Part shown: positions 45,236 through 57,300 of the stretch, piece after piece
How the letters are laid out: each line of letters starts with the position of its first letter
Position numbering within the stretch: the first letter of the stretch is position 1
NCBI RefSeq assembly: GCF_033807715.1
Contig: NC_084606.1
Coordinates: forward strand, 35,625,898-35,689,897
Length of the DNA: 64,000 nucleotides
Source of the DNA: Cololabis saira
Lineage: Eukaryota > Chordata > Actinopteri > Beloniformes > Belonidae
Direction of reading: 5' to 3'
Made by a program: the position numbers and the translations under genes
Notes under the pieces: model-generated
What the model saw: only the letters and a program-made list of their open reading frames with translations
Told to the model about the DNA's origin: nothing
The model's database searches: none

Positions 45236-47222
45236 GTACTCGAGTTGTAAAATAAAATCAGGGGGGATGGTGGATTTGATCATATGGGGACAGATAATTT
45301 GTGCTGATTACAAATAATATAATATATTACAAATAATAGCAGTGACCAAAACACCTGCAGAAATACTGCAGGAATGACATAGCAGCAGTTAAATGCAGCC
45401 TTCTGTAAGCTTTAAATATCCACTGGACTTACATCAAATACATCAAAACACAACAATAAAAAACACTTTTCTGAACTTATCAATATGACTCTGTCCTTCA
45501 CAGGATAAGTAAAATGGATCACTGCAAAAACTCACAATCATAACGAGAATTACGTTTCTATACTGTCAAAACATACAAAGACCGGGTCAAATACAGTATT
45601 ACAAAGTAATCTGTGCTGATTTGTGTGCACTTTTTGACTGATGTAGGTTTTTCTGTGCCTGAAACTGATTAAAAATGACTAATAATTGACCAGCTCATTA
45701 ACTGCTCAGCTGAATTGGTCGACCTCCGGTGTTAAAGGTATCTTCTGTTTGTAACTCAAGAGACTGAAAACCAAACATGGATGGCTAAGACAAGTACAAG
45801 TATACCTCGTATATGTAAAAGCAGAATGGACTCAGTTTGAATCAAATGAACAATTGCAGGATAAAAAAATGTTAAGTCTAAAAAAAAAACCTAATCCTTT
45901 GCAGCAAATGTTAAACTGTTTTATTATCAAATTGATGCCACAACATTTGAGCTTTGAAACCAACACGACTTCAAAACACCCCCACCACCACTACACACAT
46001 ACACACCCCACAAGCAGAAGTTCCTCTTTTCTACTATAACGTACAAACATTTTGACTTTCACTTCCGTGTTATCTGTTTTTTTTTATTTTCATTATAATC
46101 TTAAATTGGGCTGCAACATTTACTCAGTTTTCCTTAATTACTGTCAAGAATGCAATTTGCCTACAATAGTTACTTTACTCTGTTAACCCAAAGTGATGGC
46201 AAATATAAAGATACACCATTCCACTGGAAAAAAAATCTGAAAACCTTTAAGCAGACCTTCCAGTGCTGTGCGGCAATAACGGTTCGGACAAATAGTTGGA
46301 ATTCCTGTTGGTTTTATTTGACCACATTAAAGGAAGAAGTTTACAACAGATTTCAGTTAAACAGCAGACAGTTTTGATCCACAAGGCTTACCATGTATTA
46401 CTCTTACCGGTTTATAGTTTGATAGCAGTTAATGAGTAACACATTTTTTTTTTTCCCCTTTAAATCTTAACGGTTTATAGTTTGATAGCAGTTAATGAGT
46501 AACTAATATTTTTTCAGAAACACAAGACTAAAAAACTACTTTTACATTTTTCTAAATGAATTCACCGTTGCCAGGTTTCCCTACTGTACTGTATGTTACA
46601 GTGAACCACACTTCAGATTTGCCAGTAAAATATTATACAAAATTCCAGAGGAGGAACAGGAAATGTTTTCAAATATCCTCTGTGATCTGTGATCTGTGAT
46701 CTATCAGGAAAACTCTCACTGTTGCTCGTTGTTTTGCTCCTGTTGTACTTCCTCTATGCCACTTCTGCTTTTTTCCGATTCGGGGTCTTGCTCAGGACGC
46801 TACCTGTGATGAGAAGTTCAATCAGCTGCTCCTATATGTAACGAACCTTCCAGTTGCCATGGTTACTCATAACTAAGAATTAGTAGCATCAATCTACTGA
46901 TCTACTACTGATCCAGCTGTACCCTCGAAGTTGTAAAAAATAAATCAGGGGGGATGGTGGATTTTATCATATTGGGACAGATAATTTGTGCTGATTACAA
47001 ATAATATAATATATTACAAATAATAGCAGTGACCAAAACAGCTGCAGAAATACTGCAGGAATGACATAGCAGCAGTTAAATGCAGCCTTCTGTAAGCTTT
47101 AAATATCCACTGGGCTTACATCAAATACATCAAAACACAACAATAAAAAACACTTTTCTGAACTTATCAATATGACTCTGTCCTTCACAGGATAAGTAAC
47201 ATGGATCACTGCAAAAACTCAA
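45236..47222 (+). repeat. Direct repeat pair of about 295 bp (45236-45530 and 46926-47222)
   Basis: The two stretches share 'tcaggggggatggtgga' through 'ctttaaatatccactgg' and 'gactctgtccttcacaggat', with few differences. They are 1.69 kb apart in GTPase intron 1. Between them, 46403-46504 holds a short tandem duplication of 'ggtttatagtttgatagcag'. No coding sequence is recognised in 45560-46900. Confidence 0.8.
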
Positions 47223-47239
47223 TGTTAACAAGAATATTT

Positions 47240-47525
47240 GTCTTATTTCTAGTTAAAATGTCTCATTTTAGTAAAAAAATCCCATTACACTTAAAACAAG
47301 ACTCATCAATGGAAAAAACAACAATTTTCACCTGTTTCAAGTAGATTTTCACTTAAAATAAGTAGAAAAATCTGCCAGTGGAACAAGATTTTTTTGCTTG
47401 TAAGAAGAAGATAAATCTTGTCCCACTGGCAGATTTTTCTACTTATTTCTAGTGAAAATTTACTTGAAACAGGTGAAAATTGTCAAATAAGTTATTTTTC
47501 TGGTGTTATTTTTCTGGTGATGATT
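47240..47525. mobile_element. Palindromic MITE
   Basis: The left arm (47326-47387, 'tttcacctgtttcaagtag', 'aaaatctgccagtgg') is inverted at 47424-47490 ('cccactggcagatttttcta', 'ttgaaacaggtgaaaattg'). It would fold into a long hairpin. This is a common fish MITE type. Confidence 0.75.
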
Positions 47526-47999
47526 CTAAATGTTGAAATAGCAGTAAAACCACATTCATTGATGAAATGACATAAGGGATGGAAAGGGGGGGATGGCAGT
47601 TTTAGCTTCAGTTTCATACAAGTAAAAATATTTTGCCACAAACTGAATAGTTTCTCTCATGTATGATTTGACTTTTTTCTTTTCCGGAAATGTAACAACT
47701 AAAATTAAGTAAATAAATAACAGTAAATAAATACATACAATTTTACATCATAAAAAAGATTGATTCATGCTCATCTTATAAGTGTAAGAGGAGATTTATT
47801 TTTGTTAAGAAGGTTATTTTGGTAATTCAGGGTTGATTATTTTATAAATATATTCTTTATATTGTGATGTAAATCAGGGACTATAATGACACTAGTCAGT
47901 TTATCTGTAGTGATTAGTCTGTTTTAGATTGGGCGGAGTGATACGCCACAGTACGGCACTAGGTGCTGTGTTGATGTTCTAAAATCCTACACTGTTGAG

Positions 48000-48180
48000 G
48001 GACATTAAAGTACACTGGAACTCAGCACAAGTTGTCCCCGACCCGAAAAAGGTCTAATTTAATAAGGTAAGGCTTAACTCTACACGAGCCTTACATAAGT
48101 AAAAGTTCAGAGCTCAAAACCCTGCAAGAGTCCCGTGATCGGGACCGAAAAATGGTAAGTTTCTTCTGAGCGGAGGAAGA
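48000..48180 (+). other. Unassigned leader-like sequence
   Basis: The stretch has a GTCCCGTGATCGGGAC hairpin (about 48130-48145) followed by ATG and immediately GTAAGT. It resembles a retroviral leader or a 5' exon, but no LTR or downstream gene could be tied to it. Confidence 0.2.
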
Positions 48181-48482
48181 TTTTGGTCCGTGGGTTGAGG
48201 CGTGGTCGGTTGCGCGTTACTGGTCAACACAATAGATTAATATTAATAACCCAATATCGTGATACACTTTGTCACCTCCACGACACGTTTCGTGACGTTT
48301 TTGTATCGCGAAATTTCCATCTTCCATTGTCTTCTCATAGATTTCATTATGTATATTCCCCTTTTTTTCCTCTGACTTCAGTCAAAACGTAAACGTTCTG
48401 TATTGCTATATGAAAAAACGCAGCACGATTTATTTTTTTTAATAAAAAATTTACTAGTCTACAAGCTTAAAGAATTACGTAC

Positions 48483-48501
48483 CTTGAGAAATATCTCTCA
48501 T
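48483..48501 (-). CDS. VLIG-type GTPase gene, exon 1: 19-nt coding start
   Basis: On the minus strand an ATG (48499-48501) opens MRDISQ and is cut after one base by the donor CAAG|GTACGT (GT at 48481-48482). The leftover G plus the first two bases of exon 2 make an aspartate codon. The four exons then sum to 5217 nt, exactly 1739 codons including the stop. An interferon response element and a TATA-like box sit just upstream. The exon is too short to detect by ORF length, and it is proposed from phase, splice site and promoter together. The alternative is a non-coding first exon with translation starting elsewhere. Confidence 0.6.
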
Positions 48502-48598
48502 GCTGCGAATGAATTAGTTCAGGCAAGTTTATCCTAAGATGAAGTTGTAACAAGTACAGCTCTCCCCCTTCTAATGTCAGCACGATACTGTGCCTCAG

Positions 48599-48635
48599 CT
48601 TTAATACTGAAGAGCAAAGTTTCACTTTCATTTCC
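48599..48635 (-). promoter_or_regulatory. Interferon-stimulated response element and TATA-like box
   Basis: The plus strand at 48618-48631 reads AGTTTCACTTTCAT, a match to the ISRE consensus AGTTTCNNTTTCNY bound by ISGF3 and IRFs. On the gene strand it reads GAAATGAAAGTGAAACT. A TATTAAAG box lies 12 nt closer to the gene (48599-48606), which would place transcription start near 48570. This fits an interferon-induced gene and supports the exon 1 assignment. Confidence 0.7.
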
Positions 48636-48958
48636 AAAGAAATTACAATGAGCCAAACCCACCTACTCATTTAGAGATGCAAGTTAACATCACAATGTAT
48701 CTAACGGTGCAACAATAACATTGACCAACTGCGTTTTCCTAACTTGTTTTTCCTTTTCATAACATGATCTGTTTTTGTAGAGAGGGAAATTAATTAAGGT
48801 GCCTGAAACATTATTTCCTATGTCCTCTGATCTGTTCTGCTGCACTCCCCTCCTGCTTTCATCATAAATGCCACTTGTTAGGGTGAAAATGTGTAACTTT
48901 TCATGCCATCCATTTCTTTAGTTTATTATTTTGGAATTGTACCAGAACCAGACATTTA

Positions 48959-49069
48959 GCTGCTCCACATGTCTGGAACAAACTCCCAGAAAGCCTCAGA
49001 TCAGCTGAAACACTCAGTTTATTTAAGTCCTGGTTGAAGACTCACCTGTTCTCAGCTGCTGTTGAGTAA
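48959..49069 (+). pseudogene. LINE reverse transcriptase C-terminal fragment
   Basis: The frame reads AAPHVWNKLPESLRSAETLS, then FKSWLKTHLFSAAVE and a stop, the familiar end of a fish non-LTR retrotransposon ORF2. Only the last 36 codons remain. Confidence 0.65.
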
Positions 49070-49124
49070 AGTTCTAAATCTGCAGTCCCAAAACCTAATC
49101 ATATTTTAAATACTGATTTTTAGG

Positions 49125-49500
49125 GCCCGAGCACTTACATTGCGAAGGCCCTATTGTATCTTTTTTCTCGTTTTTCTTCCAACGAAATTAGGGCCTTTTT
49201 TCCCCCTAAACGTGCCCCAAAAGTCACAAAATTTTGCACGCAAGCCAGGCCTGGCGAAAAATGTGATATTTAATGGTTTGCATTAATGGGCGTGGCCTAA
49301 CGGCTCAACAGCGCCCCCTAGAAAACTTTGTGTCTCAAGCCCCACAATACGGTTTGACGTACATGTACGAAAATCGGTACACACCTGTATCATGTCGCAA
49401 CTTAAAGAAAAGTCTCTTGAAGCCATGGCCGAAACCCAACAGGAAGTCAGCCATTTTGAATTAATCGTGTAGTTTTGGTGAAATTTATGCCATTCCTTCG
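49125..49500 (-). mobile_element. Fragment of the 'gctgcaagcagcgatgaacg' DNA transposon family
   Basis: It begins 'agggcccgagcacttacatt', the inverse of the end at 45100-45120, and shares 'aacgtgccccaaaagtcaca'. The other terminus is missing. A hAT-like end ('gaccaggattggtgacccct') follows at 49650-49675. Confidence 0.6.
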
Positions 49501-49680
49501 TCAGTTAATGCAGCCCGAACCTAAACCTGATTATAATTAATCATCGTCATCAGCTTGTCATTGAGGTCTGCACAATTCTCATAACGACACACTTTTATCA
49601 CGGTGCGATGAAGCAGCGAAACATGTAAAACATGCAGGACACCGGTCCTTGAGGACCAGGATTGGTGACCCCTGCTCTAA

Positions 49681-50187
49681 CCCATCTGCTCAGTCCCAAG
49701 AGTGTCCCTCTGACCTGTCTTGCCGGTCTGCCCGGCCCCGAGGACGGCGCCCTCAACTTTCTCGCGAGTCTGCCCGGTCTAGTGCCCAGGCTCCCTGAAC
49801 TCTGATTATGTGTTGGCCTGGGCCCTCCTCCGGACCCCCTCCAGGGTTTGACACTTCCTATTTTATTTTGAAGCCCGTGTCTTTGTGTTTAAGTTCTGGT
49901 TTGACCTTCCTGTTTCTCATCGGCACTGATCGTCTGCACCTGTGTCTCATTAACCCTTGTGTATATCTGGTCTTGTCTTTCCCCTGCTCCCTGCTGGTCC
50001 GTACTGTTTGTTCCTCCGTGTTTTCTGCCCTGGTTTTTGTAGTGTTTGATTCTTGTTTTAAGCTCTGGTTTTTGCATCCTGCTCAGCAGCATTTTTGGTT
50101 TTGTTTTGGACTAATAAATCATCCTTTTGGAACTCCTTTCTCCTGCATCTCTCCTGCATCTGGGTCCTACTCTAACCACACCCTGAC
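49681..50187 (+). mobile_element. Solo sushi-type LTR with a remnant of internal 3' sequence
   Basis: 49681-49851 resembles the end of a sushi-type internal region. The LTR runs from TGACACTTCC (about 49852) to about 50187. It shares the architecture of the 37244 element: TATATC, then TGGTCCGTACTG about 30 nt later, an AATAAA and a final 'ctgggtcctactctaacc'. It is therefore a relative of the proline-rich element. The frame 49808-50398 simply crosses it. Confidence 0.7.
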
Positions 50188-50719
50188 TGAATGTGGTGTT
50201 TGTTATGGAGAATCCGTGATGAGGACAGAAGTCCAAAAACAGAACATCACTTGGGTTCATATCAGAGAGTTGGTTCCTCCCAGTCACACCCTTTCAGGTC
50301 CCCTAGCACAACAAGGGAGTCCCCAGAAGGACCAATCTCCAAAACCATCGCAAGACTCTAGAAAGGGTGGGTACTCTGAGCTGCTGTTTACTGCATAAGC
50401 ACTGACAAGATAGTCAGGACAATTGAACAAATAAATTCCAATCAAAAATAACATTTATTTCAACTGTCATTTCTGTTAACATGGATCAGATTCAAAAGAG
50501 CATATAGATATATTAAAAAAGCCTTTCTAGCAGCTGATTAAACATAGAAGGTTCTGCTTTGACACGGTCCAGTCGGTCTGTCCTATAGATCAAAGGTCTA
50601 GTCGTTTACCAAAACAAGGACTCCCTCACTGTTTGACATCTCCAATCCCTCAACTCTCTTTACCTGTCCGTCACCTGTTGCTATCCAATAAAGGTACATA
50701 TGGTACAAAATAGCTAGTC

Positions 50720-51000
50720 TGCCTGGGCCCCCGGACTGTGGACTTCCAGTCACCCTGTACCACCCAGCTTGGCCTCACGACTTCATGTCCCAGCTACAGA
50801 CTTGTGGCTTCTGCTTCTGGATCTCTGCTTCTGCTCCTAAAGGGGAGTTTTTCCTTGCCACTGTTTGGCTTAAGGTTTTTCTCCCACTAGGGGAGTTTTC
50901 TCGGGGCTCGGGGGTCATGTTCTGGGTATGGGTCTCTAGAAAGCGTCTAGAGACAACTTTTGTTGTATTAGACGCTATATAAATAAAATTGAATTGAATT
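50720..51000 (+). repeat. Dispersed fish retrotransposon 3' tail
   Basis: It contains 'tttttccttgccactgtttg', 'gcttaaggtttttctcccac' and ends 'taaataaaattgaattgaat', an abundant fish tail. Its inverse is at 53170-53260. 50190-50720 and 51001-51190 show no recognisable gene. Confidence 0.75.
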
Positions 51001-51271
51001 CAGCTCTGCCGCACCACACATGCCAAAGAACACGGCTCCATGTCCTGAGTAGAGCCATCCAGACTGGGCTCGCGGTTCTGGGTATCCAGCCACACTGTAC
51101 CACCCAGCTCTGAAACACTGTGAAGCCCAAGGACAGGCTCCATGTCCTGGGTGGACGTGCCTTGGCCCACTGGATGAACGGCACATTTCAGATGCAGAAA
51201 ACTCTGCATGTCTTCACAACAACATAATGAAAAAAAAAAAAAAATGAATGAAAAGATGAATGAAAGAATCA

Positions 51272-51273
<2 letters not shown>

Positions 51274-51349
<76 letters not shown>
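51274..51349. repeat. (GT)n microsatellite
   Basis: An uninterrupted GT run. Confidence 0.97.
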
Positions 51350-51350
<1 letters not shown>

Positions 51351-51657
51351 CTTGTGATTTGGCCTTTCATCTGAAAAAAACGAGGACAGGGTCCAGTAGA
51401 AACCTTTGACCCGAAATATTAAAGAGAGGGCATAACTGTTGGATGGATTTTTCAGATTGGTGCTGCTAATCATTAGCCTGTGATCAATTGATCAGCAGAT
51501 ATGCAGACCTCTATAAAAGAAAATGTTTGTAATTTTGCAGATTTAAAGCAAACAGCTATATATAAACAATCCCACAACGGAACGCTCTACATTAGTTAAA
51601 AAAATTCTATGAAATCAATTCCGAACTATTTGGACTTAAATGGACTTAATTGTTTTT

Positions 51658-51780
<123 letters not shown>

Positions 51781-52213
51781 ATTCTGCCATTTTATCATGT
51801 TTATTCTTTGAGAGGAAAGTCTGTATACGTCAGGTGAACAAATTAATGCATTAATGCATCAAATAGCTCTGGAAATGTTTTTCATTGTAAGATTACTGGA
51901 TGAAGTTTAGCATTTTTCAGATTGTGATCTTGATGTGCATATTGATCAAGACGATGATAGGTCAACAGGAAAACCTTTTAAACGAGAAGTTCAAGCAGCT
52001 ATTGCAAAATCTTTATATTCAAAACCCTGTTGCACAATAATTTTGTGTCACGTTTTAACACTTCAATTAATGCCAAATCACACTGGAAGATATTCTTAGA
52101 CACAAGGACGTGTCATGCACACACGTAAACATGTGCAAGTGCATGACATGCACATGTTGGAAAACAAGCTGAAAACCCCCTGAGAAATAACTTTTACTGT
52201 AAAATATAATGGT

Positions 52214-52498
52214 TCATAGGCCGCTGCCATGTCGCTGACTAAACCTGAGCTGCGTAACATCTGACACTAGAAACACAGAAAGTGTCTGTTCTGCCTGCAT
52301 GTTGTTTGGTCTTTCAAAGTGCACAGACTCAAGGACATTCACAGTTTCTCCTATCAAGTCCAGAAGACTACATAAATTCATGTGAATACTGATGGGTTTT
52401 ATCTGTCTTCCAGTTTCTATCATCATCAAGATAGCTCTTTTCACCCTGAGAGGGATTACTTGTGGCCTACTTACTGAAAAAGATTCAAATGAAAACAC
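52214..52498 (-). other. Unassigned minus-strand frame
   Basis: A 94-residue frame with balanced composition reads ETGRQIKPISIHMNLCSLLD and then VLESVHFERPNNMQAE. No family is recognised, and no convincing splice pair or promoter is seen. It could be a decayed exon. Confidence 0.25.
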
Positions 52499-52624
52499 CT
52501 TCAGTAGATAACAGATGATTAAAGTGAGCTCAACACGTTTTTCAGTGGTTGTTGCTTCACATTCCAGGGCCTTTTATTTATATAGCATCTATTACAACAC
52601 AAGTTATCTCTAGCATCTTTCTAG

Positions 52625-53142
52625 AAACCCATAACATCCATTCATCCATTTTCTATGCCCGTTTTATCCTTTGCAGCGTCATGGGGGTCTGCTGGAGCCT
52701 ATCCCAGCTATTTTCAGGCAAGAGGCAGGTTCACCCTGGACAGGTCACCAGTCCATCGCAGGGCCACATATATACAAACACATCTATTTGAGCCATCTCT
52801 GTAGTGCTTCCCTGGTTTTGTTGTTTTCCCCATGTGTGCTGTATGATGATGGTTGCACCGATGTAATAATATTGTTTTTTTGGATGACCAAAATAAAATT
52901 AAATAAAACAAAAAAAACAGACATACTCACACTCACACCTACGGGCAATTTATAAAAATGGATTAACCTACTATGCATGTTTTTGGACTGAGGTAGGAAG
53001 CCGGAGTACCTGGAGGGAACCACGCAAGCACGAGGAAAACATGCAAACTCCACACGGAAAGACCCCCGCCGGGCCAGGGATTCAAACCGGGAACCTTATC
53101 GCTGTGAGGCAACAGTGCTAACCACTAAGCCACCATGCTGCC
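52625..53142 (-). repeat. Dispersed teleost repeat, interrupted
   Basis: This is an inverse copy of the family at 1-225, extended to 'ctaaccactaagccaccatg'. About 130 bp (52786-52915) with an A-rich end interrupts it, probably a small retroinsertion. Confidence 0.75.
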
Positions 53143-53169
53143 CCGACCCAGAACATCAATTATTACAAT

Positions 53170-53600
53170 GGCATGTAAAAACTGCCATAGTGGGAGAAAA
53201 ACCTTAAGCCAAACAGTGGCAAGGAAAAACTCCCCTGAGGAAAGAAACCTTGAGCAGGACCTGGATCATAAGGGGGGACCCTCCTGCCGGAGGCCAGCTG
53301 GGCAGAGCAGGAAAAGAGAAAACAGACAGAGAGAATGAAGAACAGAGAGGGCAGAGACACAGACAGAATGGTTAGTTGGTGTACTACAGGGACGACTATA
53401 TAACAGATGTAAACAGCAGACACCGAAGCGGTCGGAGGGACTGCAGGTCAGGATGTCAGCAGGCGTCTACCAGACATCCATACAGACATGTGGAAGCAAG
53501 CAGTGGGATGATCAGAGGGTGGGACTGCAGGTCAGCATGCAGCTCTTGAAGCTCTGGCCTGCAAACATGCACAAAAGAGAAAAGGTGGAGTAGGTGTGAC
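53170..53600 (-). repeat. Dispersed fish repeat, inverse of the 50720-51000 family
   Basis: The stretch 'agccaaacagtggcaaggaa' is the inverse of 50860-50880 and is followed by a GA-rich tract. It is non-coding. 53600-53960 is AT-rich with nothing recognised. Confidence 0.65.
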
Positions 53601-53980
53601 ACACCAGAGCCCTGCTTAATCCTTGAGATTTAGAAAAATAACTAAAAAAATCAAGGATCTTTTATAAAAATGTGAAAATATTTCCATGATCTTGGCATGA
53701 TGCACCAAAATTAAACTTTATTTAAACTCTTTTGCCTAAAAACTTTAACTCCAGGTGGTAAGGTGGCAGTTCAAGGAGGGGTGAGATATTTCAAGCCTTT
53801 ATTGGTTATGATTTTGGTAATTATGGCTCACAGTTTATGAAAACCCCAAATGAAAAATAAATTAGAGAATATTTTATGAAATCAATAAACAATTCCATTA
53901 TCAAAATGATAACAAATAAAGGTTTAATATATCTTGCTTTGCATGTAATAAGACTAGGTAATATATTAGTTTCACCTTTT

Positions 53981-54240
53981 AAGTTGAATTATTGAAATAA
54001 ATTAACTTTTACACCATATTCTAGTTGAATTATTGAAATAAGTTAACGTTTACACCATATTCTAGTTGAATTATTGAAATAAATTCACTTTTACACCATA
54101 TTCAGTTGAAATATTGAAATAAGTTAACTTTTACACCATATTCTAGTTGAATTATTGAAATAAATTAACTTTTACACCATATTCTAGTTGAATTATTGAA
54201 ATAAATTAACTTTTACACCATATTCTAGTTGAATTATTGA
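53981..54240. repeat. 41-bp minisatellite, about six copies
   Basis: Units of 'ttgaattattgaaataaatt' plus 'aacttttacaccatattcta' repeat with few changes (for example 'aacgttt' at 54044). Confidence 0.93.
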
Positions 54241-54723
54241 TGTGTGGCGTAAGAGCGTGTGAATTTGTTTATATGCATCACTTTCCCGCTCAATGCATAA
54301 CACTTTGAGAGCCCTGTTATTTCATTTATGGCTGGTTCAGACTGGATGGGTGGAGTCATGTGATTAAACACACACACTGTACACCGTCTTAAAGGGGGAA
54401 AGAAAATAGCCTATCCATACACAGTCAAAACAATCGATATGATGTTTATTTTACATATTTTTTATCAAAACACAGAATTGACGTCCGTCATCCCAGTGAA
54501 TTTATGTATCTAATGTTTCGGTTTATCGCCCAGGCCTACACCAAATCAAAGAAACTGGTTTAAATGGTGTAATTCCATATCAAGAGACTCACCATAACAC
54601 TCACGTGTGCAAATGTTTGGTCATTTTCTCCAGAACATAGAATGTTGTTATTTTCTAATATGCTTGATGTGAACAGCAAAGGCACTTTTTATAGTGATAT
54701 TGACCCAGGAATGTGGGGGACCT

Positions 54724-54758
<35 letters not shown>
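54724..54758. repeat. Poly(G) tract, 35 bp
   Basis: A homopolymer G run, whose exact length is prone to assembly error. It is followed by 'ttgcgagggcccgatcaacg', an end of the 'gctgcaagcagcgatgaacg' DNA transposon family. Nearby 54845-54945 holds a tandem pair of 'attaacagtggaca' units; 54960-55690 shows no gene. Confidence 0.9.
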
Positions 54759-55894
54759 CGGTGGCCATGATTGCGAGGGCCCGATCAACGCTGCTGGCAG
54801 CTTTCATTTCATTTGAGCTTGTATGTCTATATACAATATCTGACAATAAAGCTTGAAACTTGAAATTATTAACAGTGGACACTAGATGGCAGCAGAGCGT
54901 TTGATTATTAACAGTGGACAATAGATGGTAGCAGAGCGTTTGAATCCCACTGTTTAGGTTTCAACGTGGACTCTAGTCCATGTTCATGTTTTTTTGAACA
55001 TCTGTACAGAAATAATACATTTTACAGTAAGTAATCGATGGAATTTTAGAACTATCCATCCATCTGTTTTTACTACCTATCCAGGTAGGTACAAGGTTGT
55101 TGGTGCATCAGTTTAAACCAGCGGTGGGAGACTTTAGTTCATCCTGAGCCACATCAGTATGATAGTCAGTGTCAAAGGGCAGTTGCACAGTAAGTGCAAG
55201 TCAATTTAAATCCATATACTATTGACTCCTTTAAAAAAAAATCACATTACATCACTCCCTCGGCATTAAATTATCAATAATAGATGAGTGTTGTTGAGGT
55301 GTGGCAGACAGTGACAGACATATGAATGTAATATCTGGTTTAAGACCTCAGGAGTCAAACAAAACAAGAAGTCCTAGACGTTACTACAGTGGAGCTCCGA
55401 CCTCGGCTACGGGAAAGATGAGTTCCCCTAAAACTTTTTATGTTCCACTTCCAAAACAGAAACCACAAAACAGACTGTACCTAACTCATCTGCATACAGT
55501 GGTGCCACCAGGGGGTGGCCATGGCCCTCCCCACTTGCCTCAATAAAAAATAAAAAAATCACTTGCCGGTCACATAAATTCTATCATCAGTTATGCGTTT
55601 CATCCCAAATCATTTGGGCTAAATGCATATCAGTAGGCGTTTCTTTAAGTATTTCTGAGCCTAACAATAAAAAAATAAATAATATATATATATACATGTA
55701 TATATATATAAAAAAAAAATTATCATGAGGAGGAAGAGAACAAGGGCCCGGATCGGCGTCCCCGGGGCCCCTCCCTGGAGCCAGGCCTGGGGTTGGGGCT
55801 GGTTGGCGAGCGCCTGGTGGCCGGGTCTTTGCCCGTGGGACCCAGCCGGGCTCAGCCCGAAATGAGGACGTGGGCCTGCCTTCCTGTAGGCCCA

Positions 55895-56470
55895 CTAGGT
55901 CGTCCTCAGACGAGCCGTCCATCGTTGTCTCCAGTCATCCCGATTCTCCATACAACTTTCCAGTTCACTGGTACTCTGGGCCCCTGCATCCTTCTTGAGT
56001 ATGTCCACATATGTTGGTGTAGGACGTCCTCTTGACCGGCGCCCGCTGTGTTGGCTCCCACAGCACCAGCTTGCTGGCTGACAGTTCTGTGTGTCTTTGG
56101 CAGTGCCCTGCAAGTCTCATTCTCCTTACAGCAACCTTTTCACTCACCCTTGGTATTCCTTCATATAGGACTTGGTTGGTTACATGTGCATTCTTGCTGA
56201 TGTTAAGCACTGCACGCAACATCCTGGTGTAGCACCCGTCCAGGGATTTCGCTAGGGTTGGTTTGAGGGTCCAGCATTCACTGCCATAGAGGAGAACAGA
56301 CTCTACTGTCGCGTAGAAGAAGCTGAGTCTGATTTGGCGGGGGAGGTTGGAGTTCCATACACTGGTCATTCCCGTTCAGGGGCCCTCCATGCAAGTGCCT
56401 TCCTCACTTTTAGATCTTGCTCAGTTGAGTTGACCCACGAACCCAGGTATTTGAAGTCATCAACTTCTTT
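55895..56470 (-). pseudogene. Non-LTR reverse transcriptase C-terminal fragment
   Basis: The frames read RLSFFYATVESVLLYGSECW, SLDGCYTRMLRAVLNI and VSEKVAVRRMRLAGHCQRH, typical of the region behind the RT domain in fish LINEs. A second overlapping frame (55895-56113) continues it after a frameshift, and the upstream part (56380-56470) is in another frame. It is dead. GC-rich LINE-like DNA flanks it at 55740-55890. Confidence 0.75.
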
Positions 56471-56502
56471 CAGCACAGTGCTCCTGCTGTAGTCAGAGGT
56501 TG

Positions 56503-57300
56503 ATGTTCTGGTGGAACCTTCCACTCGCAGGAAGGTCCATGAAAGGCTGGTGCAATGTGGACTGGGTAGCAGTCGTGGCGGGGGTATCTCGACGACCCAA
56601 TCCCTGGACCAAAACCCTCACAGTGGGGACATGGAATGTCACCTCGCTGGGGGGGGAGGAGCCGGAGCTTGTGCGTGAGGTTGAGAGATACCGACTAGAG
56701 ATAGTCGGGCTCACCTCCACACATAGCTTGGGCTCTGGAACCCAGCTCCTTGAAAGGGGCTGGACCCTCCACTACTCTGGAGTTGCCCAGGGTGAGAGGC
56801 GGCGGGCTGGTGTGGGCTTGGTTATAGCCCCTCAGCTCAGCCGCCATGTTTTGGAGTTCACCTCGGTGAACAAGAGGGTCGCTTCCCTGCGCCTTCGGGT
56901 CGGGGAAAGGTCTCTCACTGTTGTTTGTGCCTACGGGCCGAACAGCAGTGTGGAGTACCCGGCCTTCTTGGGGTCCCTGGGAGGAGTACTTGATAGTGCT
57001 CCAACTGGGGACTCCATTGTTCTACTGGGGGACTTCAACGCCCACGTGGGCAATGACAGTGATACCTGGAGAGGCGTGATTGGGAGGAAAGGCCTCCCCG
57101 ATCTGAACCCGAGCAGTGTTTTGTTGTTGGACTTCTGTGCTAGTCACAGTTTGTCCATAACACCATGTTCAAACATAAGGGTGTCCATCAGTGCACGTGG
57201 CACCAGGACGCCCTGGACCTGAGGTCAATGATCGACTTTGTTGTCATTTCCTCTGACCTTCGTGGATCGTGGATCAAGCCCAGCAGATTAGTGGGGCCGT
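56503..57300 (+). pseudogene. Non-LTR retrotransposon AP-endonuclease domain
   Basis: The frame contains [14 protein letters not shown], a central [10 protein letters not shown] and the conserved [13 protein letters not shown], then breaks near 57165. The next frame carries the CTWHQD and MIDFVVISSD motifs. These are apurinic endonuclease motifs of LINE ORF2, which nick target DNA. It lies head-to-head with the RT fragment at 55895-56470. The clade is not assigned. Confidence 0.82.

Noticed and set aside
49808..50398. 196-residue plus-strand frame
   Set aside because: It runs through a solo LTR and into unrelated flank; LTR signals explain the sequence better than a gene.
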